Assembly (NCBI GenBank): GCA_907165275.2
Contig: OU015668.1
Span: 9,543,658 to 9,607,657 of the forward strand
Reading direction: 5' to 3'
DNA: 64,000 nucleotides
Origin: Zygaena filipendulae
Lineage: Eukaryota > Arthropoda > Insecta > Lepidoptera > Zygaenidae
Shown: piece by piece, positions 32,933-44,209 of the stretch
How positions within the stretch are numbered: the stretch's first letter is position 1
Layout of the letters: every line of letters begins with the position of its first letter
The notes under the pieces: generated by a model
What the model saw: the letters and a program-made list of their open reading frames with translations, nothing else
Database searches by the model: none
Told to the model about the DNA's origin: nothing
Program-made: the position numbers and the translations under genes

Positions 32933-33276
32933 AGACACGTTGTGAGGTTTAAGACTACCCCCACCAAACATCTCGCGTAATTATTATTTGCACAAAGTGT
33001 CCTTAATGTTTTCAGAATATTATCTTGAAATAGAGATATATTAATCTTGTGGTGACCCCTACGCCACAGTTAAAAGCGACAAGGGACTCACTATACGGAA
33101 ATCCTGAATCGCGCTAACGAAGTTTTCATACTGCGCTGCATATATACGACCTCCGATGATCTACAGTGGGAGCCGCGGTTCCCCGGGCACACCATCTCGC
33201 CCGGCGGGAAGCTACCCCTTTGGTGGCGGTCGAGCCATATCATCCATCCCGCTCCCGCTACAATCTAAAACTAGTT
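32933..33276. other. No gene; GC-rich patch at 33165-33245
   Basis: GGAGCCGCGGTTCCCCGGG and CTCGCCCGGCGGGAAGC give a short GC-rich island. The overlapping open frames are proline/arginine-rich composition artefacts without recognised motifs. Confidence 0.4.
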
Positions 33277-33406
33277 GAGAAATCACGCGTTCGACGAAAA
33301 AATGAATACATAGGAACGCGTGATATCTCACTACCCTCCCCTCCCCTAGAGAAAGGGGGGAAGGGGTCCAAAAAAGGGAGAGCCCTTTTTTGAACCCCTT
33401 CCCTCC
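33277..33406 (+). other. Two adjacent hairpins
   Basis: Hairpin 1 (about 33277-33332): ATCACGCGTTC and GAACGCGTGAT form an 11-bp perfect stem, extended by flanking AGAAA/ATCTC with mismatches. Hairpin 2 (33355-33406): GGGGGGAAGGGG-TC-CAAAAAAGGG pairs with CCCTTTTTTGAACCCCTTCC around the loop AGAG, a stem of about 24 pairs with one mismatch and one G-T pair. Function unknown: possible small foldback element or precursor-like RNA. Confidence 0.6.
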
Positions 33407-34084
33407 TTTCAAGCCTCATGTGTTCAATGGACGGTCCCTTAGCTGTTCTTTTAACCTGATACGTTGCCGCTTCCAGCGGCTCTATCTAAGTACAACCGGA
33501 CACAAGGGACTGCCAAATTCTTAGCAGTTATTTACGCCACTTATTATTTACGGCCGCTGTATCGACTTCACTTTATACTTATTCCGTATAATCCGTTGCC
33601 AAATCATCGCGCCGTTCGTTTGGCAGAGGCACTTTCTTGTTGACTCTTCCTCTATTGTCTTTAGTTTTTTGTGGTAAGTTTTTAAAAAAAGTTTTTTGTT
33701 TTTTTTTATAATAATTCAGTAGGTACCTAAATGATTTTTACATTCAAGGAAAGAAATCAGTCAGACCGAAGAGGTTTCGATCGCTTGGTTGCCCGAAGGA
33801 TATGTTGGCGACACAATATCAGTGAGCAGCAGGCACAGTGACCGACCCCGCGCGGTGTCAATAACGCGCAAACTACGGGAGAGTTAACTGACCAAATATG
33901 GTAGCAGAAATACTGTTGACCAATCTTCGGTAGAGAACTCTTCGGTCCCGAACTTTCCCGAACAAGCCTCTCTCTCAGGGTAGAACAAAGTCTTGAAAGT
34001 AAGTAAAAAAAACGTATTTTTCAAAGAGAATCGATCAGAGCCTGACAAAATACTTTTTGATAATCCTAACCAATAGATTTAAAC
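33407..34084. other. No gene recognised
   Basis: Unassigned. A short T-rich block lies at 33663-33710; GC content is slightly raised around 33830-33960. Confidence 0.45.
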
Positions 34085-34262
34085 GCGATTGTGAGTTCAT
34101 TTCTTACGCTTTCACGCCTTAAATGCTTATCCGACCGTCATGAAATTTTGCCTACATATCGTCAGGTGTAGAGAAAAGGACATGAGATACTTACTTTTAT
34201 CCCGGAATTCACGCAGGAACTTACAATTTAACCCTACTGAAACTGCGGGCAACAGTTGCTAT
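34085..34262 (+). mobile_element. Helitron-like element, decayed 3' end
   Basis: Good match from TTACGCTTTCACGCC to TTATCCCGGAATTCACGCAG; the terminus reads AACAGTTG in place of AACAGCTAG. Confidence 0.7.
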
Positions 34263-34274
34263 AATTATATATTA

Positions 34275-34476
34275 CTAGCTGTTCCGCACGGTTTCAAACG
34301 CGTTAATTTCAGAGTTCCCGCGGGACTTCCGAATCAAAAAATACCGTATGTCCTTTTCTGTATCCCTGAGAACGTGTATACAAAATTTCTTGATGATCCG
34401 TTAAGACGTTGAGGCATGAAAGCGTAACGAACAAATAAACAAACAAACTTACTTATACAATTTTAATATTAGTAAC
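34275..34476 (-). mobile_element. Helitron-like element
   Basis: CTAG at 34275-34278, 5' end near ACTAATATTAAAATTGTATA at 34473. It lies tail to tail with the copy at 34085-34262, 12 bases apart. Confidence 0.8.
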
Positions 34477-34779
34477 AAAACATAGCATTTTTAAAGACGT
34501 TTAGCGATTGTAAAATTTCACTTCACATCCCAATAGTTTAGTAACATATTGAGTGCATTTCCCCACATGTGACTCCACGCTTCAATACCTCACCATACAA
34601 ATAACCAAAACGTATCTGTCACCACATTCGCCCTTATTTTCTAATATTTAAGACTCAGTTTTCAATAATTCAGTGTGATTTAAAGTTTGCTTTGGATACA
34701 CCTAGAAATGTTTAAATTTTGGAATGAAACTGATAAAGTTGTTAACACACTGTACCATGTCGATGTAAAAAAGTTTTAA
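34477..34779. other. No gene recognised
   Basis: Unassigned AT-rich sequence. Confidence 0.45.
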
Positions 34780-35065
34780 TTTTTATGCGAAAGTGAGTTT
34801 GTCTGTTTGTTTGTTACGCTTTCACGGCTTAGCGGCTCAACGGATCACCATGAAATTTTGAATACACGTTGTCAGGGGTACAGAGAAGGACATAGGGTAC
34901 TTTTTATCCCGGAGTTCCCGCCAGAACTCTGAAATTATCGCGGGTAAAATTTCACAAAGTTTTGCATACTACACGTCAGGGGTACAGAAAAGGATATAGG
35001 GTACTTTTATCCCGAAATCCCCGCGGGAACTCCGAATTCACCGTGAAACCGCGGGGATCGGCCAG
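34780..35065 (+). mobile_element. Helitron-like element with duplicated 3' module
   Basis: A first GC-rich block (CCCGGAGTTCCCGCCAGAAC to ATCGCGGGTAAAATTTC) leads back into TTTGCATACTACACGTCAGG and a second GC-rich block ending GATCGGCCAG. Two 3' modules therefore follow one 5' half. Confidence 0.75.
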
Positions 35066-35082
35066 TTATAATACTAATTAAA

Positions 35083-35595
35083 CTAGCTAGCTGGTCTGCC
35101 ACAGTTTTACCCGCGTCCACATAAACCATCACGCTGCTTTTAACCCCTTTATATTTGACTAGATAATGTTAAAATACTTGTTAAACCATTTATCGCCTAT
35201 AAATAAATACCTAATATGTAATCGCGAGATAAAAAAACATTATAAATAAGGTTAAATATATGATTTTATTATTCAAGAGAAAAGATTATATCATTTGTAT
35301 GTTTGTTTGGGTGTGATAGATAAGCCCATAAACAACTTAACTGTTTTTAAAAATTTTTAAAGCTACAGTGGTCCTGAGTGACATAATTAAAGTTCTTTTT
35401 AACATGAAGTTTCCACCACCGCCCTTAAGTAACTTTGGGTAAGTGTGTAACACTACCTTTAGGAAACGATTATCCGGTCAACCGGCTCTGCAGTTCGGAC
35501 CGATGTTCGTCCGGCATGCCAACCCGGACCGTTGATCCGGAATCATCCGGACACATGCCGTCTGTATACCTACATACATAACTAACTACTATATA
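35083..35595. other. Helitron stub, then stretch with clustered CCGG motifs
   Basis: 35083-35120 is a minus-strand Helitron end (CTAG plus GTTTTACCCGCG). At 35470-35560 CCGG occurs repeatedly (GATTATCCGGTCAACCGGCT, GTCCGGCATGCC, ATCATCCGGACAC), unlike surrounding sequence. No coding frame is evident. Confidence 0.45.
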
Positions 35596-35950
35596 CAACG
35601 TGTTAATGAATTGACTGAAAACTATAAAGTAGTTTGCTCAGAATCGACTAGCGAATCGATCGCACTATGTTTTGATATAGGTTATATTTTTTCATTTTTA
35701 TTAGCCCATGTGAAAATTATTTATAACACAATATTTGGCGCGTACGCCGTCCGCAGTAAAAAAATTCGGACCGGTAGGCGCGGGCGCGCGGCGCAGCGCT
35801 TGGAATCTCGTAGATAGGTCACCTCCAAACTAATGTTGAATAACTTTTAAACTATAAATTTTTTCGAAATAAAATATATTTTAATCATTTATTATTGTTA
35901 ATTTTTTTAATGGGGTGTATCAGGTTTTCTGTTAATTCATTAACACGTTG
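35596..35950 (+). mobile_element. TA-flanked MITE family H, copy 3
   Basis: 355 bp, flanked by TA (35594-35595, 35951-35952). Slightly longer than the other copies through an extra GCGCGGCGC stretch near 35783. Same orientation as copies 1 and 2. Confidence 0.85.
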
Positions 35951-35952
35951 TA

Positions 35953-36136
35953 GAATAGTACTTATAGAATACTCTTTATTGTACACCAAACCGAATGTTT
36001 TATGTTAACAATAAATCATAAATTACTAGCTGTGTCCCGTTGGATATAAATTTTTAAATAAAATATAATATAAATAAAATATAATATAATCACTCGTTAT
36101 CGTATATGTATCGTTATACAGGAGCGAAATATTCTT
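35953..36136 (-). repeat. LINE 3' tail remnant and AT-rich spacer
   Basis: Minus strand reads GGTGTACAATAAAGAGTATT then CTATAAGTAC (about 35956-35987), matching the LINE tail at 25185-25206. A CTAG-GTGTCCCG Helitron stub lies at 36026-36038. Confidence 0.5.
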
Positions 36137-36477
36137 TTTCATTACTCATACTCGGAAAGTAGGTCTGAAGTTGCCTGAGAAGCGGGTTGAAAGTAACACT
36201 TTTCAGCCCTAAGGAGAATCGCTTTCAACTGACAGCTGGATACTGCAGAAACTCAAGTTTTTTTTATGTCATAGTGGGCATACTTACTGGCCAGTAGCAC
36301 ACCTAATGGTTGATTTATGTAAAATAAAATTCACTCATTTTTTTCTTTAGCTAATTCCTATTTTTATTTTGACTTTCCTTGCATTCGTAATGAAAAGCAC
36401 AGTGTTATCCTCGGGAGAAAGACTTATTTAGTCCCTCGATCTATTTACTTTCACCCCTAGGATAACAATGTACTATT
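36137..36477 (-). repeat. Dispersed repeat F, copy 2
   Basis: 341 bp, inverted partner of 15389-15768 about 20 kb away. It lacks the ACCAGTA-rich segment, so the join GAAAGTA-AATAGATCG probably shows the simpler state. Confidence 0.7.
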
Positions 36478-37041
36478 AAAATATCTTCAATGTTTTCAAA
36501 TTATACGAGTGATTAACCATGTATATTTAACAGCTAAAGCCAAAAAATACAGCCACGATAAGGAAACATACATCGTTTATACGACCGACATACAAAAAAA
36601 AAACTTTATCTCGACGTCAAACAAGAAGAGGGTTGCGAAAGACCCCTTTTTCTTTAAAAAAAAAAAGACACCCGATACACATTTTCACCAATTACTGTTC
36701 ATTTTTCTTAAACAAATCCACCGGACGCGACGCTCGGGCAAGGGTTGGTAATCGTCCGGTGATAAATGACCGGACGGTTGACACGTGACGCACTCCGGAT
36801 AACCGGATAACCGGGTCGCAGCCGCGCGAGACGCGGGCTTCGGATAGCTAGGAGCCGCTTATAACGGGATAGTTCGAGCGATTGATGAATCTTGCAAATT
36901 GCTTGTTTCTCTTTTCTATGTAAGTATACCTACACACACAGCCTTACATGCTCAAGGGGTGGTGGTGGATTCGGACCCTTAAATTCACGTGGTCGATTGA
37001 GTTATGCAAAAATCCATAGAGCATAGGATCGGCATGGAATA
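36478..37041. other. No gene; CpG-rich island at 36720-36860
   Basis: Contains CACCGGACGCGACGCTCGGG, AACCGGATAACCGGGTCGC and GCCGCGCGAGACGCGGGC. Repeated ACCGG cores recall the block at 35470-35560. An open frame at 36509-36751 is lysine-rich and unconvincing. Confidence 0.45.
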
Positions 37042-37146
37042 TCCTACAATATTATAAATGTGAAGGTGTGGATGTTTGGATGTTTGTTACTCAATCACGC
37101 AAAAACGGCTAAACAGATTTGGATGAAATTTGGCAAGCACGTTAAG
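37042..37146 (+). mobile_element. Helitron-like 5' half
   Basis: Starts A|TCCTACAATATTATAAATG and runs through GATGTTTGTTACTCAATCAC and AATTTGGCAAGCACG, then stops before the 3' module. Confidence 0.75.
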
Positions 37147-37288
37147 AAAGAAAAGTAGTAGAGAAAAGTAGTAAAGAATAAAATAATACTTTATTTTTTT
37201 CTCTTTCCCTAAGGTTAGTTTTATTTATAATAGTTAATGAATTGGGTAGAATCTCAATGCATTTAGTAGAAACCCTTCTAATATAATA

Positions 37289-37562
37289 CTAGCTCTTTCC
37301 CGCGGTATCACCCGCGTTAGTTTTGGTGTTCCTGTGGGAATTCCGCGATAAGAAGTGCACGCAAAATTTCATCGTGATCGGTAGAGTCGTTGACGCGTGA
37401 AAGCGTATCAAAGTATCATTAATTCAAAAAACTTGACAAATTATTTATATGCCTAAACCTTCCTCATGAATTACTTTATACATTAGTAAAAATCGCATGA
37501 AAATCCATTCAGTACTTTTTGAGTTTATCGCGAACAGACAGACAGATAGAGGTGGAGGAGGA
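37289..37562 (-). mobile_element. Two adjoining Helitron-like pieces
   Basis: 37289-37430 has CTAG at its left end and lacks the middle section. 37440-37562 is the CTTCCTCATGAATTACTTTA to ATCGCGAACAGACAGACAG half of another subfamily, also seen at 60170-60290. Confidence 0.65.
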
Positions 37563-37983
37563 CTGTGATATAATATTATGTAAGACTAAATTATAGTATT
37601 AGACGACGTCCATTTTCTAAATTCCCATAAAATTTAACACTTTCCCGACTATGAATTTGATTTCTAAAAACCGATAGCTTCAAAGACCGAAAACACAAGT
37701 GAGTATTACCTAAAAATATTACAATCCGTCCTTTAATTTGCATAAATCCCATAGGTTTTCATTATATCACCAAATCACCAGTTCCAAGGGTCCGCTTGAG
37801 CGATGGAACCAATAAGTCAACTCGTATTAACACCCTGTATATACGTACCGAGCTAATGGGTCACACATGAATAATAGAATGGGGAAATGTTAGAGATTTC
37901 GTATCCAGATATTTGTAATTCACAATGTTATGTATAGGCTGGAAAAGTTCATGGACACCCTATATATCTATATTATTATCTAT
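37563..37983. other. No gene recognised
   Basis: Unassigned. Confidence 0.45.
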
Positions 37984-38298
37984 ACTAATCTATATAAATA
38001 AAAGAGTAGAATCCGCGATTCTGTACATTGAATGTTTTTAATAAAAACTGACATGGGACGATAAACGAAGAGTAACCAACCACAAAAAAAGGGTTTTTAA
38101 AAATCTTTTCTGTCTGTCTGTCTGTCTGTTCGCGATAATCTCTGAATCTACTGAACGGATTGCCATGCGGTTTTCACAGGTAGATTAAGCTTAGCCTGGA
38201 GCTACATATATAGGCTTTGTTTCATTGAAATCGGATGTCGGGAAAAAATTTGTTGTATAAAAAGCTTTCACGCGGGTGAAACCGCGGGGCACAGCTAG
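37984..38298 (+). mobile_element. Helitron-like element, long form
   Basis: TACTAATCTATATAAATAAA at the left, CTGTCTGTCTGTTCGCGATA in the middle, GCGGGTGAAACCGCGGGGCA and CTAG (38295-38298) at the right. It lacks the usual AATTCCCGCGGGAA block. Confidence 0.75.
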
Positions 38299-38302
38299 CC
38301 TA

Positions 38303-38590
38303 TACTAATCTATACTAATATTATAAAGAGCAAAAAGTTGTGAGTTTATGAGTTTGTGAGTTTGTGACGTTTTAGGGGGTAATCTTTGGATCTACTCAAC
38401 CAATTTTGAAAATTCTTTCACTTATAGGAAGCTACAGCGATGCCTGCTGTATGCAAATCCTAATTAACATTAGAAATGCGAATATGAGTCGATCAGAGAA
38501 GGATAAAAGGTACTTTTCATCCCATCTATACAAAAACTGCCGTTTTATTCGCATAAAACTGCACCTAGGACGTTTAGGTTCCCTTCAATA
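38303..38590 (+). mobile_element. Helitron-like 5' fragment with decayed continuation
   Basis: Begins CTAATCTATACTAATATTAT directly after the preceding copy, then GGTAATCTTTGGATCTACTC; similarity fades after about 38440 and no CTAG end is present. Confidence 0.5.
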
Positions 38591-39854
38591 AGTGCGACTA
38601 AAAGTTGTACTGAACTCCATTTTAATCCGCTAAGCAGCGGGTAATAATGAGTTGTGAATTTGGAATATGAAACTTGTAATGTCTATCGCCAGAAACGACC
38701 AAGGAGGTCGAACGACAAATACTGCACAAATTGTATGAATAAAATACTGGCCGGTGAGACTCGCGCCTCAAACGAAAAAAAAAAGAAAAAGGCGGCAACT
38801 GATGTGCTGTGTATGGTTATTTATCTGATATTGCAATTTAATTGATTTCAAAAAATGTATTCGTCAAGTAGTGAAGAGAGCACAATATTAACACCGGAAT
38901 ATGTGAAAATGAACGCAATAAATATTTAGGTTTGTAATTTGTATTATATTTAACAACAAATAAATGTATTACAGCGATTTCTTGTTTCATTTTTTCATAG
39001 AGGAGGATGAAAAGTAGAGTGTACCACTCGGCCTAAAATTATTTTTTTCCTCTGGTGATTTCCTTTGAATCCCTCTCTCGGTCTTCAATCACGAAGAAAA
39101 TTTGATCTCTAAATAATAATAATGTCATATCTCTGAAGAGGTAGCCGAGTTTTCAGTAGCTATCATTAATATGCACTCCATAACCTTATCTCCGGCGACA
39201 GTTAAATATCGAAACCAATCATCAAAATGAAAAATAACCATGCCACTACACGGTCGGCACAAAAATGTCCACGAGAAATGATAAATCACACATTTGCATA
39301 CATCCCAACAACCAAACATATTCATCTCGATATACCCTCAAGGGTTAGTTTGTGAAAAGGATGTGTATGTTGCTGATAAAGTACGAAACTGGACATTTTA
39401 CAAAAAACAAAAATTATGTATTAACTTCTAGCATGTTTATATAAGAACAATTATTGTATTAAAATAACGATAAAATCACAAAAAGTTCACATTTTTCGTC
39501 TTAAGAGGGAGAAATTCTGGGATGATTATTATACCTACACTTTGCACCTTCTCAGTTAGTCTTGTCAACCTCTTTCAAAAGTTAACAGTTCATTTAAATA
39601 CCTACTTACAAGTTTAAAGTTTAGGTCCTCTTGATATAAATTCTTGTCCAAGCCCAGTCAAGCCGAGATACAAACTAGAATAAAAAAAAATTAACACTAC
39701 CAGTTCCGAAAGAAAATCAGCGCTGTCATTAATATGTGAACATATTTTTAGGCATATTTCTATGGGGGTGATGAAAATAAACTTTCAAGGTCGAATTCAA
39801 CAGTAACCTGAGTGAAACACGATACCTCGTTTGTAGAAAAAAAAAATCAAAACG
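38591..39854. other. No gene recognised
   Basis: Open frames at 38654-38845 (plus, lysine-rich, with YCTNCMNK) and 39125-39325 (minus) have no recognisable domain. Otherwise unassigned AT-rich sequence. Confidence 0.4.
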
Positions 39855-40143
39855 ATGGGGATGTTGACTACTTTTGAAAATCAAAATTCTAATTGGTCCA
39901 TCAGTTAGAAAATAAAAAATAATAGACACGTAAAATAAATATACAGAGATAAAGCGCAATAAAGTTTAGGGTGAGGGGGTCGTGACGTCACTAACCGCTA
40001 AAACCGCCATACAAACTGTCCGAATAGTGGTGTCACGCGAAATTTCAACTCAATATATCGCCGTTATTTTTTGATTACGTGAAAAAAAAAAATACATGTC
40101 CAATATTTTTTATTAATCTACAAGACGGCTTAAAAAAAAAATT
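39855..40143 (-). mobile_element. TGACGTCA-bearing MITE, copy 8
   Basis: Left end intact; right end lost in an A-rich tract. The first palindrome is intact (about 39984-39991), the second altered to TGGTGTCA. Confidence 0.8.
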
Positions 40144-40540
40144 CAATTTTTTTTAACTACACACCAAAAATTTTCGGTAGATACCTACATAACAGTTTCA
40201 TAATAAATGTGTCTACATTGAAAATTTATCGAACACAAAAAAGTACAGTTCGACTGCGACATTTATATCCGAAAAGCTTTGTCGATGACAAATAGTCGTC
40301 CCACCCTATTTCTAGTTGGCATTTTGACAATAAATAAGGAGACGATATGAAGGAAACAGTGGATATGTGCCTACCCTCAGCGATACCGTGGATCCGGTCG
40401 TTATAAATGACGTGCGATGGACGCGAGAAGGGTTAGGGCATTAAGCATTATGGGATTAGATGCTTGTGTTTTGTTTTGATTGATTATGGCTCTTATACTA
40501 ATGAATGTATGTTATGATTGTACCACGCTTCAGTGCCAAC
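40144..40540. other. No gene recognised
   Basis: Unassigned. Confidence 0.45.
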
Positions 40541-40871
40541 AATGGGCATGTGGACTAATTTTTATTTTTTAGCCCGTCTTGTAGATTATCAAAAAATATT
40601 GGACACGTATTTTTTCTTTTTTTACGTAATCAAAAAATAACGGCGATACATTGAGTTAAAATTTCGCGTGACGTCACTATTCTGACAGTTTGTATGGCGG
40701 TTTTGCGGTTAGTGACGTCACGACCCCCTCACCCTAAACTTTATTGCGCTTTATCTCTGTATATTTTAATTTATTTGAAAAAGTAAAAAAATACGTGTCT
40801 ATTGTTTTTTTATTTTCTAACTGACGGACTAATTAGAATTTTGATTTTCAAAAGTAGTCAACATCCCTATT
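40541..40871 (+). mobile_element. TGACGTCA-bearing MITE, copy 9
   Basis: Full length, 331 bp; ends AATGGGCATGTGGACTA and TAGTCAACATCCCTATT; both palindromes intact. Confidence 0.85.
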
Positions 40872-41011
40872 CTTAAGCTATGTTGCATTGTAAAAAAATT
40901 ATTGGCAAGCTATATCCTTGAATGTGTCAAGTATGTGCTGTACCTAAATTATGTTATTTTGTAATAAAGATCTTTAAAAAGTATCTACTTAAATATTTCT
41001 TTAGTTATCGA

Positions 41012-41330
41012 TTTTTAGGGTTCCTTATCCAAAGGGTAAAACGAGACCTTATTACTAAGACTCCGCTGTCCGTCCGTCCGTCTCTGTCCGTCCGTCTATC
41101 ACCAGGCTGTATCTCATGAAGCGTGATAGTTCGACAGTTGAAGTTTTCACAGGTGATGTATTTCTGTTGCCGATATAACAACAAATACTAAAAAAGTACA
41201 ATCAAATAAATATTTAGGGAAACTCCCGTACAACGAAGGTGATTTTTTTTTTGCCGTTTTTATGGGTAATGGTACGGAACCCTACGAGCACGAGTGCGAC
41301 TCGCACTTGGACGATTTTAAATATTACGGT
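41012..41330 (+). mobile_element. Lepidopteran GGGTTCCGTACC-type repeat, full copy
   Basis: Reads TTTTTAGGGTTCCTTATCCA, GAGACCTTATTACTAAGACT, CCGTCCGTCCGTCT runs, CACCAGGCTGTATCTCATGA, TTTTCACAGGTGATGTATTT, then GGTACGGAACCCT and GAGTGCGACTCGCACTTGG. AGGGTTCC near the left and GGAACCCT near the right are inverted. From memory this is a very common moth and butterfly repeat; its class is not settled by this copy. Confidence 0.7.
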
Positions 41331-42283
41331 GATGAGAATTTGATATTTTACCTCTTCCCCCTTAGCGAAGTTCACAATCCTTAAGTAGAAATCTAAGAAA
41401 CTTATCGTCACATCTCGTGGTCACAAAAAATCCTTGCAAATTTGTGACCATATTGTGACACGGCTATAATTTATTTAAAGAACTTTATTCTCCTTTTTTC
41501 ATACAAAAGATCCTACTATTATTATTATTACTATTTATTATTACTATTATATTTATTATTATTACTATTATTATTTGATGCTAATTTGTTTTTTTACTGT
41601 AAGTGTTAGTGTTTACTATGTTGGTGTAACTTTTAAATAAATAAATAAATAAATACTCTATGATTCTACTGAATGTAATATTACCAATTCATGTCAATTT
41701 ACTATATTGGTAATGGTTCAATTAATAAAACGACGGGGTAAGACCAGAGGCGAAAAATCTATTTTGCTTATATTCTTTTTGTATTGGAGCCACTAAAGGG
41801 TAGCAGACCTCAAGTTTCAAACAGTATAAAAATCGTATTATTTTGTACGGTTTTGGCATGAAGTTGTCTATGGTCTGGGACTTCTGGGAGTGGAGGATTT
41901 TGGGATATTTTACATGTACCATAGGATAGGATGTCTATAATAATTGGAGATATCATGCACAACATTTTAAAACTGAAGTTGACTATCTAGGATATTTTTG
42001 AAATGACAAAGATATTGATTTTACGAATTCGGTCAAGATAAGGTTGTATCTGTCACTTCGATATACCTACCTACCTATGTCTGAATGATGAATGATAAGG
42101 CTTGATAGCGGACATTGTCCCCTAGGAGTAGGTGATAGGAAGATAGTATGGCCATCGGGCGTCACACCTCAGAAAATGAGCTTTCGTGAAACGTCCGGTT
42201 TTTGAACGTTTGTCACTAACCGGTGAAGCTTTTAAGGGTTGACAGAAATATTTGGGGTAGGTACAATTCTGTTACGACACGAC
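41331..42283. other. No gene; simple repeats
   Basis: (ATT)n-like tract at 41516-41577, then TTTTAAATAAATAAATAAAT at about 41631-41654, a LINE-tail-like end. The minus frames at 41214-41411 and 41722-41922 are not recognised. Confidence 0.45.
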
Positions 42284-42611
42284 ATGGCATGTTGACTAAT
42301 TTTTATTTTTAGTCCGTCTTGTAGATTATTAAAAAATATTGGACACGTATTTTTTCTTTTTTTACATCATCAAAAAATAATGGCGATTTATTGAGTTGAA
42401 ATTTCGCGTGACGTCACTATTCTGACAGTTTGTATGGCGGTTTTAGCGGTTAGTGACGTCACGATCCCCTCACCCTAAACTTTAATGCGCTTTATCTCTG
42501 TATATTTTAATTTATTTGAAAAAGCAAAAAATACGTGTCCATTGTTTTTTTATTTTCTAACTGACGGACTAATTAGAATTTTAATTTTCAAAAGTAGTCC
42601 ACATCCCCATT
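42284..42611 (+). mobile_element. TGACGTCA-bearing MITE, copy 10
   Basis: Full length with both palindromes intact (about 42410-42417 and 42456-42463). The left terminus has lost one G (ATGGCATGTTGACTA). Confidence 0.85.
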
Positions 42612-43627
42612 ATACTAAGAAATTAGCTTCTCTTGAACCAGATGATCATACAAATTGTACGTTAAGACATGCCTGAGGATAAAGTCCTTCTTTATAATAC
42701 AAATATAAAAAGGAGAAATATTAAAAAAAAAACAGATTCAATACCATAGGTAACAATAAACCTTCAGTAATTTCGCACCGTAGTTACTGTTTAAAATTTC
42801 AGATTAAAAATAATACTAATAAAGATAATAACTGAAAAGATAACATATTATAAAAGCATCAAAATCATACGTTTAAAATCATATCATATACAAGAAGGCA
42901 CGAAACCTCTTAAAAATTACATAAATATTTTTAAGTAGGTATTTCTGTAAAGCCGAATAATGATATGTCTATGTCTATATAATTAACTAAAACTATATTA
43001 TAAACTTTATTTTCAAACCCATTATTATCAAATAGGCTTCTCTCTATGTACCTCTATTAAGTTAATACATTTAATGCTTTGCATATAAACAGTTGGTGCA
43101 GCAATAAATGAAGCAAATAAAAAATATCCCATATAAAAGAAACGCCCTGAAAAGACAAATCATTTATCGTCTCCAAAAACTCAATTAATTGAAAATTGAC
43201 TACCGAAGCCAACAAACGCTTCAAACCGAGATGTGCCCTTTAAAATACCATCAATTACGACCCCTCCAAAAAAATGTTGCAAGCCAAAAAATAACCCGCC
43301 CGAGGAATTTACCCAATAAATATTTGTCGTTTCGGTCGAAGTGGCAGCCCTGGAATTGTTGGCGTGTCATGTCCGAGCCCTTTTCAAAATGGCGCTTGTC
43401 AACCGAACGGGCAGGGGTGGCACCGGCCGGTCAATGCGTATTGTAATGCGTCTTTGTGCATATGTAGATACACACCCTGAGAATGACAATATTGGAATGG
43501 ATATTATTACTATACACGGTGTAAACAAGACTTTATAAATTGACATACATAAACACAACTATAAATGTTTTATCTATATTGTATATTACAAAAGGATAAG
43601 CACCACGCGGTTTCAACCACAGCTAGT
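42612..43627. other. No gene recognised
   Basis: GC-richer part at 43330-43445 has overlapping frames on both strands (43189-43558) without recognisable domains. A Helitron-like stub CACAGCTAG lies at 43618-43626. Confidence 0.4.
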
Positions 43628-43869
43628 TATGAATAAAAATGAATGTTTGTATGTCTGTTCTCTATACTTTTCGAAACCATTAGTCCGATTGTGATGAAAC
43701 TTTGGCGGATTGTTCTGCCTGCGTCCGCAAAGGTTTCTGATATAAAGACGGTACGGTTGGATCAATTTTGACGGGATTTTCACTGGTAATTAGCTAATTT
43801 TATAAGGAGTAAATTAGGCTACTTTAGTGTTCCCGCGGGAATCCCGAAACTCACGCGGGGCACATCTAG
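43628..43869 (+). mobile_element. Helitron-like element, GGCGG-TTGTTCTGCC subfamily
   Basis: GAATAAAAATGAATGTTTGT, CCATTAGTCCGATTGTGATG, TTGTTCTGCCTGCGTCCGCA, then GTGTTCCCGCGGGAATCCC and CTAG (43866-43869). Shares its 5' half with 46700-46862 and 54733-54858. Confidence 0.75.
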
Positions 43870-44209
43870 TAATATATAATTTACAGTATAGTAAATACAA
43901 GAAAATGTCTATTGAAATTCCTACAAAACCAGCCCGTTAAATGGTGATAGTTTTACAAAAGCAACACCTTCCAACCAACTTGTTGATAACGTCTTTGATG
44001 TCAACACGAATTGTACATCACGCGTGATAGCCCATCAATAATGCACACCGCACACTAAACAAGCATTAGTGTTGGGTGTAGCGATTAAACAGGCATCGAC
44101 ATCGATGTTCCACACTCAACGGGTTCGGCGATCCGAGTCGGGCGCGTTAACTTTGCATTATTAATGATTCATTTAGTTCACACTAACCGAGCTGCTCTCT
44201 CGATCCCTT
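43870..44209. other. No gene recognised
   Basis: Contains CATCGACATCGATG (about 44095) and a TAAT-rich run near 44157-44170; otherwise unassigned. Confidence 0.4.

Noticed and set aside
33166..33412. Proline- and glycine-rich frames on both strands
   Set aside because: They arise from the GC-rich patch and the C/T-rich hairpin; composition explains them.
38654..38845. Small zinc-binding protein (YCTNCMNK)
   Set aside because: No ATG at the start of the frame, only one cysteine pair plus an isolated cysteine, lysine-run ending, and no known family.
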